A stretch of 33,447 nucleotides of DNA from Desulfobacterota bacterium AH_259_B03_O07 (GCA_027717645.1 JALLOG010000025.1:1-33447); one strand, 5' to 3'. Positions 1 through 9,583 are shown, counted from the first letter of the stretch. A program made the numbers and translations. The notes: a model not told the origin generated them from the letters alone.

Positions 1-437
1 CCATTTGATCCAGATTATTGTGTAAAAACATCTTGACTTTTAAGACGGTATCTGAGCCCTGAGTAAAATCGAAGGGTCGAAGGGTTGTTTCTTTGTATCA
101 AGACAAAGAAAAAAAATAAACATCATGTATACCCGATCGATATCTTGTTCTCGATTGTTATAATCAGGGAATACAAGCGATAAAGTATGGGTAAAAATCC
201 AAACACTATATATTTGAAAGAAATTTTAAGATACAGAGATAACATACAAACTGCTAAGTAATTATGCAAAGAATCTGTCCTTAAAATATCTGGCTTTTAC
301 ATTACTAACATTAGTATAACGATTTTGAATTGGACTTTTTTATTTAAGCTTCATTGAATAGTAGTCCTAGTTTTTGTAGATTAATTATTGGAAAACATTA
401 ATTCGCCCAAATATCGTTAGCTATTGGACGGTCAAAA
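1..437. other. Non-coding stretch upstream of pncB
   Basis: This AT-rich stretch has no protein-like reading frame that I can support. Its one notable piece is a short repeat-like string at about 57-84, beginning CCCTGAGTAAAATCGAAGGG and followed by a second CGAAGGG. Such CCCTGAG/CGAAGGG strings are frequent dispersed intergenic elements in many bacterial genomes. I see no convincing riboswitch, tRNA or terminator here. The promoter for the following pncB gene should lie within it, but I cannot point to it. Confidence 0.5.
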
Positions 438-2009
438 TTGAACGAATCCCAAAGAAAAACAGCCGAAGGAATCTTATTTACTGACCAATATCAGCTCACA
501 ATGGCTCAGCTCTACTACCGCACGGGCTTACACGAGAAGAATGTACAGTTCGACCATTTCTTTAGAAACTATCCAGATTACGGCACTCATAAGGCAGGTT
601 ATTGTATCAACGCCGGATTAGAATGGATTGTTAACTGGATGCAAACTGCCCATTTTCGTAAAGAAGACATCGAGTATTTAAGATCACAAACCACCACGAC
701 TGGAAGACAGCTATTCAACAAAGATTTTCTTGCCTGGCTTCGAAAGAATGGCACATTCGATAGCATCTCACTACTTGCCATTCCTGAAGGTCGGGTCGTT
801 CATCCTAATGTTCCACTCACAGTAGTTCAGGGATCTCTTGCCATGGCCCAAATCCTTGAATCCCCACTACTTAATCAACTAAATTATCAATCACTAATCG
901 CCACAAAGGCAGCCCGAATTCACGAAACGGGTCGAGGTCAAACATTAATCGAATTTGGCATGCGCCGTGGTCATGAAAAAGGAGTAAACGCTGGAATACG
1001 AGCCGCTCTAATTGGAGGCGCCGACTTTTCTTCTACCGTCGGAATCTCCCACGTGCTAGGATACCCACCCAAGGGGACGCATGGCCATAGCATGGTTCAG
1101 GTATTTATGGCACTTGGAGAAGGAGAGCTCGGTGCTTTTAGAGCATACGCCGACGTATATCCCGACGATTGCATCTTATTAGTTGACACTATAAATACGC
1201 TGGAAAGCGGTGTACCAAACGCCATCAAGGTATTTGAGGAGCTTAAGCGAAAAGGCCACGAGCCGGTGGGAATCAGACTGGACTCAGGTGATCTAGCCTA
1301 TTTCAGTATACAAGCTGCCAAGATGTTAAATGACGCGGGTTTTACGGAAGCAAAGATTGTACTCTCGAATCAGTTAGACGAACTTGTAATTTGGCAAATC
1401 ATTACGCAGATCGAAGAAGAGGCCCCTAGATACGGCGTTGATGCAGACAATCTAATTAGACGACTTATATATGGGGTTGGTACGCGGCTGATTACATCAA
1501 ACGGGGATTCAGCCCTGGATGGAGTATACAAGGTTGTTGCGGTTGAAGAAAAAGGTGAGTGGATTCCAGCAATTAAGCTCTCTGAGACACCAATAAAGAC
1601 TCTCAATCCAGGCTATAAGCCTGTTTGGCGAGTATACGATGACAGATCGAAAGCAACTGCCGATGTGCTTGGATTACAATGCGATGACCCAATTAAAAAC
1701 AAACGGATTACCCTACATCATCCAACTGACCACACAAAGCTTCGAATACTGAGTAAGGGTGAAGTAAGTGAGATTGAACCCCTTTTAACACAAATACTTA
1801 CACAAGGAAAGTTAACATATGATCTACCGTCTATCGATGAAATTCGCGCAGTTCGTAAGAATGATATAGCTCGTCTTGACTCTGGCGTGAAAAGAATTGT
1901 GAATCCACATATCTACCATGTCTCTCTTACACAAGCACTTTGGGATTTAAAACAGAGTTTGATAGAGTCACTGAAAAAAGACACTAGTTATCATGTCAAA
2001 ACTCTCTAA
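438..2009 (+). CDS. pncB: Nicotinate phosphoribosyltransferase
   Basis: The 523-residue product should convert nicotinate and PRPP to nicotinate mononucleotide, the first step of NAD salvage, in the cytoplasm. Visible family features are the N-terminal [10 protein letters not shown] (15-24), EFGMRRGH (172-179), GTHGHSMVQ (213-221) with the His region of the active site, DTINTLESG (250-258) and [13 protein letters not shown] (278-290) for phosphoribosyl binding. Its length is normal for the family. The start is a TTG: the next in-frame ATG falls inside the conserved N-terminal motif, so translation must begin upstream of it. No clear Shine-Dalgarno is visible. The gene stands alone on the plus strand and its 3' end overlaps the convergent DUF434 gene by 14 bases. 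The function is secure; the exact start is less so. Confidence 0.93.
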   Translation: MNESQRKTAEGILFTDQYQLTMAQLYYRTGLHEKNVQFDHFFRNYPDYGTHKAGYCINAGLEWIVNWMQTAHFRKEDIEYLRSQTTTTGRQLFNKDFLAWLRKNGTFDSISLLAIPEGRVVHPNVPLTVVQGSLAMAQILESPLLNQLNYQSLIATKAARIHETGRGQTLIEFGMRRGHEKGVNAGIRAALIGGADFSSTVGISHVLGYPPKGTHGHSMVQVFMALGEGELGAFRAYADVYPDDCILLVDTINTLESGVPNAIKVFEELKRKGHEPVGIRLDSGDLAYFSIQAAKMLNDAGFTEAKIVLSNQLDELVIWQIITQIEEEAPRYGVDADNLIRRLIYGVGTRLITSNGDSALDGVYKVVAVEEKGEWIPAIKLSETPIKTLNPGYKPVWRVYDDRSKATADVLGLQCDDPIKNKRITLHHPTDHTKLRILSKGEVSEIEPLLTQILTQGKLTYDLPSIDEIRAVRKNDIARLDSGVKRIVNPHIYHVSLTQALWDLKQSLIESLKKDTSYHVKTL

Positions 2010-2655
2010 AATCTACCAATTTGGGTTGCCATACCCTATCTATGAGCCAACCCGCCAAATCAAAAATACTACCTGCTCCTGCCATTATGATTGTATCGGA
2101 TGTAGCTACTAAATTCCCACTCTTCAGGATAAAATCAGGGGATTTTACAGTTTCTGCTTTACCATTTAAGCCGTATTTAAGAATCATGCCATTTATCATC
2201 TCACATAATTTTCCTGAATGTGATACAGGCTGATCAAAATAGAAAATAAATTCCGCGAGTCTAATAACACCTAGATTATTGAAAAGTATATTAAGGACCT
2301 CCTCAGTAATAGGGCTAATTTTGTATGATCGGTAGACCGATGCTGTATCTCGCGCCACGCCGTCCTTTGAAATGAAAACGAAGCTCCCTTTTCTGTAGGA
2401 CTCTATGGTGATTAGTTGATTGTAACCATCTATCTCTAAATTTTTTCCGTTCACATGTCTAGGGTCTACTAGCTTTGTTAATCTGTCCCTCATCTCGTTT
2501 TTGGTAAAAAATCCCCTGAAAAGAACATTACGCTCACTCGTATTAAGTTGAAAATGGTTTCCAATTATTTCTAAAATAGAACGAAGAGAGTAACCACGCC
2601 TCTTTAAATAAAGGTAATCCCTACTGGCGGCGATGACTTTATCCTTGTTTACCAT
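1996..2655 (-). CDS. DUF434-domain protein of unknown function
   Basis: This 219-residue protein has the look of the DUF434/COG2454 family, known mostly from archaea and some bacteria. The N-terminal half carries a predicted helical segment around residues 12-48 ([20 protein letters not shown], then a stretch ending NVLFRG). The middle has the family-like [11 protein letters not shown] (about 76-86), and the C-terminal half ends in a possibly hydrophobic [10 protein letters not shown]. No catalytic function is established for the family. I see no signal peptide and no membrane segment. The gene converges on pncB with a 14-base overlap and lies 141 bases downstream of the oadB-like gene on the same strand, so it could be read through from there, although the gap argues against tight coupling. 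The family call rests on remembered patterns, not on an alignment. Confidence 0.7.
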   Translation of the reverse strand: MVNKDKVIAASRDYLYLKRRGYSLRSILEIIGNHFQLNTSERNVLFRGFFTKNEMRDRLTKLVDPRHVNGKNLEIDGYNQLITIESYRKGSFVFISKDGVARDTASVYRSYKISPITEEVLNILFNNLGVIRLAEFIFYFDQPVSHSGKLCEMINGMILKYGLNGKAETVKSPDFILKSGNLVATSDTIIMAGAGSIFDLAGWLIDRVWQPKLVDFREF

Positions 2656-2796
2656 CTTGATAAACGGGAATACGTTTTCATTAAACTCTTTAGGTTTAAT
2701 TTAAGATAAATTAATAATACTGTGAAAGAAATCCAAAACGATGTTTGAAATTATTTAGAAAAACTCAGAGACGATACTATTAACCAGACCAATTTA

Positions 2797-4098
2797 TCAC
2801 CGGAATACGGCTAAAAGCATCCCTGCAGCAACCGCAGAGCCGATTACACCTGCAACGTTAGGACCCATTGCATGCATCAATAGTGTGTTCTGTGGATCTT
2901 CCCTGGACCCTATATCCTGTGACACTCGAGCCGCCATAGGAACCGCCGATACACCAGCCGAACCTATCAAGGGGTTTATTTTGTTAGCCGAGAAAAGATT
3001 CATTAATTTAGCCATCAATACCCCCGACGCTGTTCCTATACCAAAGGCAATCACTCCCAATAATAAGATTCCAATCGTTTCTGCAGACAAAAATTGATCC
3101 GCAGAAAGCTTGGAACCTACTCCGAGTCCAAGAAATATAGTTGTAATATTAATAAGGGCATTCCTCGCTGTATCAGAAAGCCTTTCAACAACACCGCATT
3201 CCCTCATTAGATTTCCAAACATGAAAAAACCTATTAGTGGAGCCGCTGAAGGTAAAAGTATCAAGCAAATACCAAGCGATACTAAAGGGAAAATAATTTT
3301 CTCAGCCCTTCCCACGGGACGCAATTGTCGCATTCTAATTTTTCTCTCGCTAGAATTAGTCAACATTTTCATTATCGGAGGTTGTATTAAGGGAACGAGT
3401 GCCATATAAGAATATGCGGCAACTGATATGGCGCCCAGCAGCCGCGGTGAAAGCTGTGACGAGAGATAAATAGCCGTCGGACCGTCTGCACCCCCTATGA
3501 TCCCAATAGACGCTGCATCCTTGAAGGAGAAATCAATTTGGGTGAAGGATTCCGATAATGCGAGGGCTCCAACAACGGTTGTAAATATTCCGAACTGTGC
3601 AGCCCCACCTAGTAGTATGGTTTTCGGGTTAGCAAGCAATGGACCGAAATCCGTCAATGCTCCTACACCCATAAAAATTATCAAGGGGAAAACGCCTGTT
3701 TTAATGCCAACATCATAGATGTAGGAAATAATTCCCCCCGGCTCATTCAAACCAGAAAAGGGTATGTTTGATAAAATACAACCAAAAGATATTGTCACCA
3801 GGAGCAATGGTTCAAACTTTTTGACAATGCCTAAATAAAGCAACAGGGATCCAACTATGATCATAATTACCCGCCCAATTCCCAGGGTCCAGTCCTGCGC
3901 CTGTCCTTTTATAAATCCTGAAATACCAGTTGATTCGCCCACGCTCTGAATCAGTTTTTCCAGGGAGGGAAGACTCCTTATCACTTCGGTGTCTTCCGTT
4001 TCTGTTTGAACGGGTGCAGAAAAGGCGATCTGAGCTGAAAAGAAAACTGAAAAAATTAATATAAGGATGGATAAATAATGAATTCGGTTAGAGATCAT
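2797..4098 (-). CDS. oadB: Na+-translocating decarboxylase, beta subunit
   Basis: This 433-residue integral membrane protein matches the beta subunit of biotin-dependent Na+-pumping decarboxylases (OadB/GcdB/MmdB), which decarboxylates carboxybiotin and exports Na+. Residues 1-28 look like a signal sequence ending in AFSA. After that come many hydrophobic segments. The family hallmarks [17 protein letters not shown] (142-158) and [13 protein letters not shown] (202-214) are present, with Asp205 as the expected essential Na+ and proton site. The start ATG overlaps the stop of the oadA-like gene (ATGA), so translation is probably coupled. The sequence alone does not say which carboxylic acid is decarboxylated; that depends on the alpha subunit. 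Confidence 0.92.
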   Translation of the reverse strand: MISNRIHYLSILILIFSVFFSAQIAFSAPVQTETEDTEVIRSLPSLEKLIQSVGESTGISGFIKGQAQDWTLGIGRVIMIIVGSLLLYLGIVKKFEPLLLVTISFGCILSNIPFSGLNEPGGIISYIYDVGIKTGVFPLIIFMGVGALTDFGPLLANPKTILLGGAAQFGIFTTVVGALALSESFTQIDFSFKDAASIGIIGGADGPTAIYLSSQLSPRLLGAISVAAYSYMALVPLIQPPIMKMLTNSSERKIRMRQLRPVGRAEKIIFPLVSLGICLILLPSAAPLIGFFMFGNLMRECGVVERLSDTARNALINITTIFLGLGVGSKLSADQFLSAETIGILLLGVIAFGIGTASGVLMAKLMNLFSANKINPLIGSAGVSAVPMAARVSQDIGSREDPQNTLLMHAMGPNVAGVIGSAVAAGMLLAVFR

Positions 4099-5921
4099 AC
4101 TTGATTTATAGTTAACAATAGCTGCCCAGACTCTACTACTTCACCGAGATTTACTTCAACCGAGTGAATCTTTCCCGCGCACGGACTTGCCACCGGAGTC
4201 TCCATCTTCATGGCCTCGAGAACGATGAGGGTATCATTCTCTTTGACGTCATCCCCTGGATTTACAGCTACCTTATAGACGTTGCCTGGTAAGTTTGCCG
4301 TTACTGGCACGACATTGTTGGAAGAAGTCTGTTGTTGCTCTACCTTTTGTTGTTGAGCGGGGGCTTTAGAGACTTGTGAGACCGTTTGTATTTCTGAATC
4401 CCCCTCCCTGACAGTCACATTGTAATCCTTTCCATCAACAGTGATGACGAAGTTCTCAAATCCTCCACCATCTTTGGCAGATTTTACTGGCTCGGGCGCT
4501 TTGGCCTCTTTTTCCTTCTCTTGAGAAACTTTTCTCACACTTATCGAGAAATTACCCTTAAGAAACTCGAGTCCCTTATTCCCCCCTGGTGTAGCAAGGG
4601 CTCCAACGATGAAGATATTTTCATCATTCACCGGAAGACCCTCCTTTTCTAATATCTCCTTTGCCTTAGGAATGCCTGGATCCAATACATCAACCGGATT
4701 ACCTTCAAACCTCGGTTTCCCCATTTGCTCCTCTGCTACTTTGACAACCTCAGGATCAGGCTCAACAGGTGTGCGACCAAAGTATCCAAGAACCATATTA
4801 CCATAACCGTCGGTAATCTTCTTCCAAGGACCCTGTGTGACATTTGCATAAGCCTGTTGAAAATAAAATTGTGAAACAGGGGTGACTGAAGTTCCATATC
4901 CACCCTTCGCCACGCATTCAGACATCGCTTCAATAACCTTTGGATACAGATGAAGTGTACCGGTATCCCTCATCATCATAGTGTTAGCGGTTAGCGCACC
5001 ACCAGGCATTGGAGATAATATTACCTCAGAAGATACCCTTAAGGCTTCGGGTGGGAAATAATAGTCCTTCATGCATTCCTTAAATACGGAGTTTGCCTCC
5101 AACACCTTGCTAATATCTATATCAAGAGTATATTCAGTACCCTTTAAAGCATTCCACATTGAAATTATGTCAGGCTGAGAAGTACCGCCAGAAACCGGTG
5201 CGCGCGCAATGCAGATTCCATCACACCCCGCTTCAATAGCGGCCATATATTGGTCTACTCCTTGCGCCGCGGTCTCATGTGAATGCACCCAAAGTATGAC
5301 GTCATTTCCAACCAGCTCTCTCGCCCCCTTAACGGTCTCATAAAACTTCTTGGGATGGGAGGTGCCTGAAGCGTCTTTGAAACAAATAGAATCGAGTGGT
5401 AGGCCAGAGTCCAGTATCTGTCGCAAAGTCTTCAAGTAAAATGCTGCATCATGGGCACCCGTACATCCTGGTGGAAGTTCCATCATAGTCACAACCGCCT
5501 GGTGATGTAGTCCTGCATCCTTTATGCGCTCGCCGGAGTACTCCAAATTTCTTACGTCATTTAGCGCATCAAAATTTCTTATGTGAGTTATTCCATGTTT
5601 TTTAAACGTCTTGGCATGTAGGTCAATCATGTCCTTCGGCTGTTGAGAAAGTGCAACTACGTTAATACCCCTTGCCAGAGTTTGAAGATTCGCATCAGGT
5701 CCCGCTGCCTTCCTGAATTTATCCATCATATCAAATGCCGACTCACCACAGTACAAAAAAAGGCTTTGAAATCGCGCTCCGCCGCCCGCTTCGAAATGAT
5801 TAATCCCAGCATGGACTGCTGCCTCAACAGCAGGAATAAAGTCTTCAGTCAAAACTCGCGCCCCGAAAAATGATTGAAACCCATCTCGAAAGGATGTGTC
5901 CTGGAATAGAATTTTCTTCAT
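4095..5921 (-). CDS. oadA: Carboxyltransferase-biotin carrier alpha subunit
   Basis: The 608-residue protein joins a carboxyltransferase domain of the pyruvate carboxylase/oxaloacetate decarboxylase class to a C-terminal biotin carrier domain. The N-terminus [12 protein letters not shown] (6-17) corresponds to the DTxLRDxxQS metal-site motif. CFKDASGTS (180-188) holds the lysine that is carboxylated in the family (Lys182), and HSH (213-215) gives metal ligands. A Gln/Pro-rich flexible linker (about 480-540) leads to EAMKME with biotinyl Lys572. In the pump it would move CO2 from oxaloacetate, or a related acid, to biotin for decarboxylation by the beta subunit. It starts 10 bases after the gamma-like gene and overlaps the beta gene. 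The N-terminal motif is divergent (SFRDGFQS rather than LRDAHQS), so the substrate should be treated as unproven. Confidence 0.9.
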   Translation of the reverse strand: MKKILFQDTSFRDGFQSFFGARVLTEDFIPAVEAAVHAGINHFEAGGGARFQSLFLYCGESAFDMMDKFRKAAGPDANLQTLARGINVVALSQQPKDMIDLHAKTFKKHGITHIRNFDALNDVRNLEYSGERIKDAGLHHQAVVTMMELPPGCTGAHDAAFYLKTLRQILDSGLPLDSICFKDASGTSHPKKFYETVKGARELVGNDVILWVHSHETAAQGVDQYMAAIEAGCDGICIARAPVSGGTSQPDIISMWNALKGTEYTLDIDISKVLEANSVFKECMKDYYFPPEALRVSSEVILSPMPGGALTANTMMMRDTGTLHLYPKVIEAMSECVAKGGYGTSVTPVSQFYFQQAYANVTQGPWKKITDGYGNMVLGYFGRTPVEPDPEVVKVAEEQMGKPRFEGNPVDVLDPGIPKAKEILEKEGLPVNDENIFIVGALATPGGNKGLEFLKGNFSISVRKVSQEKEKEAKAPEPVKSAKDGGGFENFVITVDGKDYNVTVREGDSEIQTVSQVSKAPAQQQKVEQQQTSSNNVVPVTANLPGNVYKVAVNPGDDVKENDTLIVLEAMKMETPVASPCAGKIHSVEVNLGEVVESGQLLLTINQV

Positions 5922-5931
5922 TTAGTATTCC

Positions 5932-6153
5932 TTATAGTTGATGTTTTCTCCTCGACTTATAGGCAGCAATTGCAGCTGAAATAACGGGTATAAGATCTTG
6001 CAAACCTTTTTCTCTAACAACAGGTATTTTTTGTGCACTAACCTTACGCTTAAAAATCTTGGCCGAAATCATGATTAAAATCATGAGCAATATAAGGTAT
6101 ATATAGACTGTACCCATCCCAATCAGCATTAATTTAAAGCCTTCTGCTATCAT
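5932..6153 (-). CDS. oadG: OadG-like small membrane subunit
   Basis: This 73-residue protein has one N-terminal transmembrane segment (about 6-30, MLIGMGTVYIYLILLMIL) followed by a basic, soluble tail. That is the size and plan of the gamma subunit (OadG family), which holds the alpha and beta subunits of Na+-pumping decarboxylases together. The GMGTVY string after the first helix turn is typical of this family. It lies directly upstream of the oadA-like gene with a 10-base gap and in the same direction, which supports the call strongly. Gamma subunits are short and diverge quickly, so similarity alone would be weak evidence. Confidence 0.8.
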   Translation of the reverse strand: MIAEGFKLMLIGMGTVYIYLILLMILIMISAKIFKRKVSAQKIPVVREKGLQDLIPVISAAIAAYKSRRKHQL

Positions 6154-6233
6154 TTCTCTCTATGAAAAAGGAGCCCAATTATCCTACCAGAAAATTTCAA
6201 CATAGATAATTAGCAAATATAACTCCTATTCAT

Positions 6234-7313
6234 CTACTTATTTTTACCCTTGTTACTTTTGGAAATGGATTTAATGATCCCATCTATTTTGGATTCGATT
6301 ACTTCCTGCCTTTCCCTTAGTTCATCTATAGATTTCATAATGAATCCATATTCTTCTTTTGGAATATACGAATAATTGTTCTCCGCTTGCCTCTGAGAGT
6401 AATTTGTATCAGCTATATCGAGATTCAGTATATCCGGCCTGGAAAAGTGCCCTGTTGAATCGATGACCGCTTTGGCTCTTATGATCATATCCATGTCAAT
6501 CTCGGCATACACGATTCCTTCTTTATCATATAGTGGGCCTGCTATATATTCCGCCCTTGGGTTAATTATCGCGCTTCCGCCAGGGAAGTCCCAAGTTGTG
6601 TATTTCTTGAGTGGAAAGCTATCTGGAACCATACTTTCGTTGATATAACCAGATGCCACGATTACAAATACCTGCCCCTCAAAGGCATACTCTCTACTGG
6701 AGCAGTCCATTGTTGGTTTAACAAAACCATGCCCCGCCCAAAGTCCTGCATGTATCTGCTCTCCCTTTGTAAACATTGCATATTTTGCTAGCGTCATATG
6801 ATGTTCATAGCAGAAAAATCCACCTATCTTTCCAAATTCTGTATCCAATACCGTTAAATCCTCTGCGCTACCCATCCCCCAAATACACTTCTCACTATCT
6901 ATTGACATCAGCTTTCTATGTTTCCCTAGAATCTTTCCATTTTTTTCTATAAAAAGAATAGTATTATATAGGGTGCCCCCTTGTCTTTCATTCACCCCTA
7001 TAATGACATAAGCCCCTGATTTTTTTGCAGCCGCGGACAGCTTATCAATATCTTTGCTGGGAATCTCCACCGAGTTTTTATAGAGTTCAGTGTAAGCATC
7101 CAACACTAGCTTCCTTTCCGGACCAGTTCCCAAATCCTTCGGCCAATATGGATAGGCAGGTATGAGGGCTTCGGGAAAAACAATTAAACTAGCGCCACTT
7201 TCACTAGCCTCTTCAATTAAGCCGCAAACCTTCCCTATCGTTTCATCCTTGTTTAGAAAAACCGGGGCGGTCTGGACGGCAGCAGCTATGAATTTTTGAT
7301 TTGCAGGTTCCAT
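6234..7313 (-). CDS. Nitrilase-family carbon-nitrogen hydrolase
   Basis: The 359-residue protein belongs to the nitrilase superfamily. All three catalytic residues are visible: Glu48 in IVFPEALIPAYP, Lys134 in GKHRKL and Cys168 in GGFFCYEHHMTLAKYAMF. The C-Y-E context and the roughly 350-residue length fit the true nitrilase/cyanide hydratase branch, which converts nitriles to carboxylic acids and ammonia, better than the amidase branches. No signal peptide is seen, so it should be cytoplasmic. The gene is upstream of the oadG-oadA-oadB-like genes on the same strand with an 80-base gap, so it may share their transcript. If so, an acid released from a nitrile could feed the decarboxylase, but that link is inference. 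The substrate cannot be read from the sequence. Confidence 0.88.
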   Translation of the reverse strand: MEPANQKFIAAAVQTAPVFLNKDETIGKVCGLIEEASESGASLIVFPEALIPAYPYWPKDLGTGPERKLVLDAYTELYKNSVEIPSKDIDKLSAAAKKSGAYVIIGVNERQGGTLYNTILFIEKNGKILGKHRKLMSIDSEKCIWGMGSAEDLTVLDTEFGKIGGFFCYEHHMTLAKYAMFTKGEQIHAGLWAGHGFVKPTMDCSSREYAFEGQVFVIVASGYINESMVPDSFPLKKYTTWDFPGGSAIINPRAEYIAGPLYDKEGIVYAEIDMDMIIRAKAVIDSTGHFSRPDILNLDIADTNYSQRQAENNYSYIPKEEYGFIMKSIDELRERQEVIESKIDGIIKSISKSNKGKNK

Positions 7314-7421
7314 GTACTAGCCTCCCTTTAATTGAATTAAAATATACATTTTCTCCCAACACTTTACAATGAAACCTTACAGAATTAACTCTGTACCGAT
7401 AGTTCCCTATCAATAGATTTT

Positions 7422-7823
7422 ATGAAAACCCTCGACCAATACGAATCAGAAGGAAGGGCTTTTATTGCCCTTATGAATCTATCTGGAATGAGGATATCAG
7501 AAGACTGCTCTTTAAAGACTGGACATCTTGTAAGGGAAAAGGACGGACATAGATCCGAATACTTGTTTCCTGGGAAGAAGAAAGGCCATGTACATCGTAC
7601 TACAGGATGGAGATGGTCCAGACAGTTCAAGGGAAAAGCAGGGTATAACGGAAAGCTGATACCTCACAAGCTACGCCATACCTTTGCCACCAGACTTTAT
7701 AGAAAAGAAACCCCAATATTCGACCTACAAAACATGCTGGGCCACGCAGATCCCAGAACCACAGGCATCTACGCCCATATTGATTACGAAGCGCTTCAGA
7801 CTCATATTCAAAAGCTTCTTTAA
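7422..7823 (+). pseudogene. Tyrosine recombinase, C-terminal catalytic part only
   Basis: This 133-codon frame holds most of a phage-integrase/Xer-type catalytic domain. The first catalytic Arg is in LSGMRISE (about 20-27), the HxLRH box in HKLRHTFATRL (about 82-92), then LGHADPRTT and the nucleophilic Tyr in GIYAHID. The whole N-terminal DNA-binding arm is missing: the frame can be extended upstream only to about 7392 before a stop. A full enzyme is around 300 residues, so this is a truncated remnant, probably of the recombinase that once served the neighbouring accessory region. It lies on the plus strand, opposite to nearly everything else in the island, and its 3' end abuts a serine-resolvase fragment. 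Confidence 0.8.
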
Positions 7824-7844
7824 TTTTCTTATTATCTTATTGTA

Positions 7845-7910
7845 CAAATGATCGAGCTGCAAATTCAAGCTTTGCTCATCGGTAGATGTACGTGCATAAC
7901 CGATTTTCAT
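7845..7910 (-). pseudogene. N-terminal tip of a serine resolvase
   Basis: Reading the minus strand from the ATG at 7910 gives MKIGYARTSTDEQSLNLQLD, an almost textbook start of a Tn3-type/invertase serine recombinase, with the nucleophilic Ser in YARTST. After residue 22 the sequence becomes unrelated (YNKIIRKLKK) and does not continue the resolvase fold, so only the first strand and helix remain. The break lies about 20 bases from the 3' end of the tyrosine-recombinase fragment. The gene cannot be functional. It is evidence that an integrated element was rearranged or cut down here. Confidence 0.75.
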
Positions 7911-7976
7911 TTTGCAATAGATTTTTGCAACATTCATGATTGAATAATTTCAGATAGTTACAAGTCACCCCAATAG

Positions 7977-8004
7977 TGTTGCATAAACGCTCCTTTTTGC
8001 AACA
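7977..8004. repeat. Palindromic repeat R1, copy a
   Basis: A 28-base unit opens with TGTTGCATAAAC and closes with TTTTTGCAACA. Its ends pair over 10 positions with one mismatch around a 7-base loop. Copy b at 9503-9530 differs at a single position, and a degraded copy lies at 11133-11159. Read on the minus strand it contains AAAAAGGAG followed by TTTATG, so it could also act as a ribosome-binding site and start. It lies upstream of the resolvase fragment, whose own leader (7917-7932) again has GTTGCAAAAA. It might therefore be a resolvase recombination or regulatory site; that is inference. Confidence 0.7.
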
Positions 8005-8047
8005 GTTTGGGCGAAAAAATATTTATCACTCTGGTTGATTATATCAA

Positions 8048-8352
8048 TTAGGCATCTGTCAAATCGAGGCGGTTTTCAATACCTTCAAGACGTGTTTCTA
8101 TTTCCCCAAGCCGGTTATCCTGCCTTAGATTATCACTATCTGCTGCGTGCATATGGTGACGTATAGAAACCAATTCGGATTTAATATCACGAACAGACCT
8201 TTCAATTCGCTTCTGCCCTTCACGCAACTCGCGTAGATGGTCGAGAATGAGATTATGAGGTGCTCCTGAAATAAGATTAGATAGTTTTTATCGGGATCGG
8301 TCGCCTCTCCCTCAATCCTGTTCTCGCTCCCGCTGATTATCTCTTTCCTCAC
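8048..8352 (-). pseudogene. Frameshifted small coiled-coil protein
   Basis: Minus-strand codons from 8287 down to the stop at 8048-8050 read as an uninterrupted heptad-rich protein, including HLRELREGQKRIERSVRDIK and GEIETRLEGIENRLDL. This pattern is common in small proteobacterial coiled-coil proteins of about 90-100 residues. No start codon exists in this frame before an in-frame stop at 8288-8290. The probable N-terminus (MRKEIISGSE, ending about ATDPDKN) lies in another frame that opens at 8352. I read it as one gene with a frameshift near 8270-8290. Its function is unknown; similar proteins occur next to mobile or toxin-antitoxin genes. A sequencing error instead of true decay is possible. 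Confidence 0.5.
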
Positions 8353-8357
8353 GAGAG

Positions 8358-8933
8358 TTACTCTTCCGAGTTGAGTATCTGGTTGGCAAAGTCGCTTAGG
8401 GTGGCGGGGGCCCCATCATCGAATCCCCTCGTTTGGACTTTCTCCGTAGTTAATTTCTTCATGGATTCTTCCACAGCTCTAGCCAAAGGCTCTACACTAT
8501 CGCATTCTCCTTCTATATCAACCCCCAGAGGCACCTCGGCGACAATCAAATCATTTACTTGAAATATAGTCCCGCTTGCGACCCTTACACCTTCGCCGGT
8601 GGCATCAAATAAAAGATCCTCTACTATTGCAAAATCTATTAGCGCCACATTCGCGCTAATAGGTGTTGCACCGAGGGCGATAACTAGAGGGTCGGGAACA
8701 ATATCAGCGGCTGCAATAGCCACTATCTCCCCTGTGGACGTTACCCCAACCAAAATATTATTCGGAGCATCGATGAAAAAATAACCCAAGTCTGAAAAAT
8801 CTGTATCTAACGCCGGCATCTGACATGCTCCTGGTGGTGGAGGACCGTCTCCGCCTCCGCCGCAGCCACCAACAGTTCCTAAAGCAATGAATACAAATAA
8901 AACAAATATAGAAAATAGTTTAAACAATCTCAT
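8358..8933 (-). CDS. Putative secreted lipoprotein, unknown function
   Basis: The 191-residue product begins with a basic-hydrophobic signal sequence (MRLFKLFSIFVLFVFIALG) and a lipobox-like TVGGC, followed by a Gly/Pro-rich linker. It should be lipidated and exported. The mature part is acidic and rich in Ala, Val and Ile (predicted beta-strands), with a Cys near residue 37 and another near 147. I do not recognise a known domain. The ATG at 8933 is preferred over a TTG six bases upstream because an AGGGGG ribosome-binding site sits about seven bases before it. The gene starts near the 5' side of the decayed region and may not belong to the same mobile material; its composition resembles the host genes. 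Confidence 0.65.
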   Translation of the reverse strand: MRLFKLFSIFVLFVFIALGTVGGCGGGGDGPPPPGACQMPALDTDFSDLGYFFIDAPNNILVGVTSTGEIVAIAAADIVPDPLVIALGATPISANVALIDFAIVEDLLFDATGEGVRVASGTIFQVNDLIVAEVPLGVDIEGECDSVEPLARAVEESMKKLTTEKVQTRGFDDGAPATLSDFANQILNSEE

Positions 8934-9045
8934 GCACAACCCCCTAAAAAAGTATTTGAAATCTTTTGTGATCTCGCATCTTATCTTTATCTATGCATTG
9001 AAAGAATCCTGCAGACGTTAAGCACAAGTCAGTGCGGAGCGGGCG

Positions 9046-9308
9046 TCAATTAATAGGTATCTCAAATTTTATTTCCTCATCATTTTTTAGATTTATGGCA
9101 GTAATCTCAACTACCATCCCTTTTAAATGCTTTATCATTTCAAAGAATACAAACCTGGATGCTTTTCTCTTCGGCCCGATTATTCTCTCTTGCACAGCTT
9201 CCTAAATGGCCTAAAGAAAAAAAACGCATGTGCATTTGTTGGCATCGATACTACGCCTACGGTTACGAATAAAACCTATACAAAACTCAGAAGAAATAAC
9301 TTCTTCAT
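9046..9308 (-). pseudogene. Broken small secreted protein
   Basis: From the ATG at 9308 the minus strand encodes a convincing signal peptide: MKKLFLLSFV, then an in-frame TAG (9276-9278), then VLFVTVGVVSMPTNAHA with an AHA cleavage site, and FFFFRPFRKLCKRE before a stop. The reading then appears to switch frame: the codons from 9195 to the stop at 9046-9048 give a basic-then-acidic tail with RIIGPKRKASRFVFFEMIKH and ending EIKFEIPIN. A GGCGG-type ribosome-binding site precedes the ATG. Taken together this is a secreted protein of about 85 residues inactivated by an amber codon and a frameshift. Alternatively the 49-codon downstream frame could start at GTG 9195 as its own small gene. The family is unknown. 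Confidence 0.5.
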
Positions 9309-9440
9309 GCTATATTCCGCCTGTATTTTTATTTACAAAAATACAAGAAGGATTATACAACTCATGTAAATTAAATGTAAGTGGTAATTGTTTCCGAACA
9401 AAAGATTTGTGTTTTTATGAGAAATTAGACATAACAATGC

Positions 9441-9475
9441 GGAAAGGATTTTCCACAAGCTACCTTATCACACTT
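9441..9475. repeat. Repeat R2, copy 1
   Basis: A 35-base unit starting GGAAAGGATTTTCCACAAGC and ending ACCTTATCACACTT. It matches 11078-11112 at 34 of 35 positions. Its first 14 bases are themselves a near-palindrome (GGAAA/TTTCC). R1 follows 27 bases later, so R2-R1 forms a composite element of about 90 bases. Its function is unknown. Confidence 0.75.
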
Positions 9476-9502
9476 CAACTAAGCCAGCCTCGTTTATACC
9501 GC

Positions 9503-9530
9503 TGTTGCATAAACACTCCTTTTTGCAACA
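9503..9530. repeat. Palindromic repeat R1, copy b
   Basis: This copy matches the one at 7977-8004 at 27 of 28 positions. Its last 11 bases plus the following CTTA (9520-9534, TTTTTGCAACACTTA) recur exactly at 10185-10199, on the other side of the ParE/RHH module. Confidence 0.75.
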
Positions 9531-9583
9531 CTTAACAGTTGCCAAAATTTAGGCAAAAGAATAATAGTGTTTCAAAGGTTTTC

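Noticed and set aside
7725-7937. A 70-codon minus-strand frame read as a whole gene
   Set aside because: Only the 22 residues from the ATG at 7910 match a resolvase. The rest is unrelated sequence and antisense to the integrase fragment, so only the tip is annotated, as a remnant.
9127-9535. Two plus-strand frames of 80 and 101 codons
   Set aside because: Their translations look random and start poorly, and they lie opposite a minus-strand signal peptide and the R2/R1 repeats.
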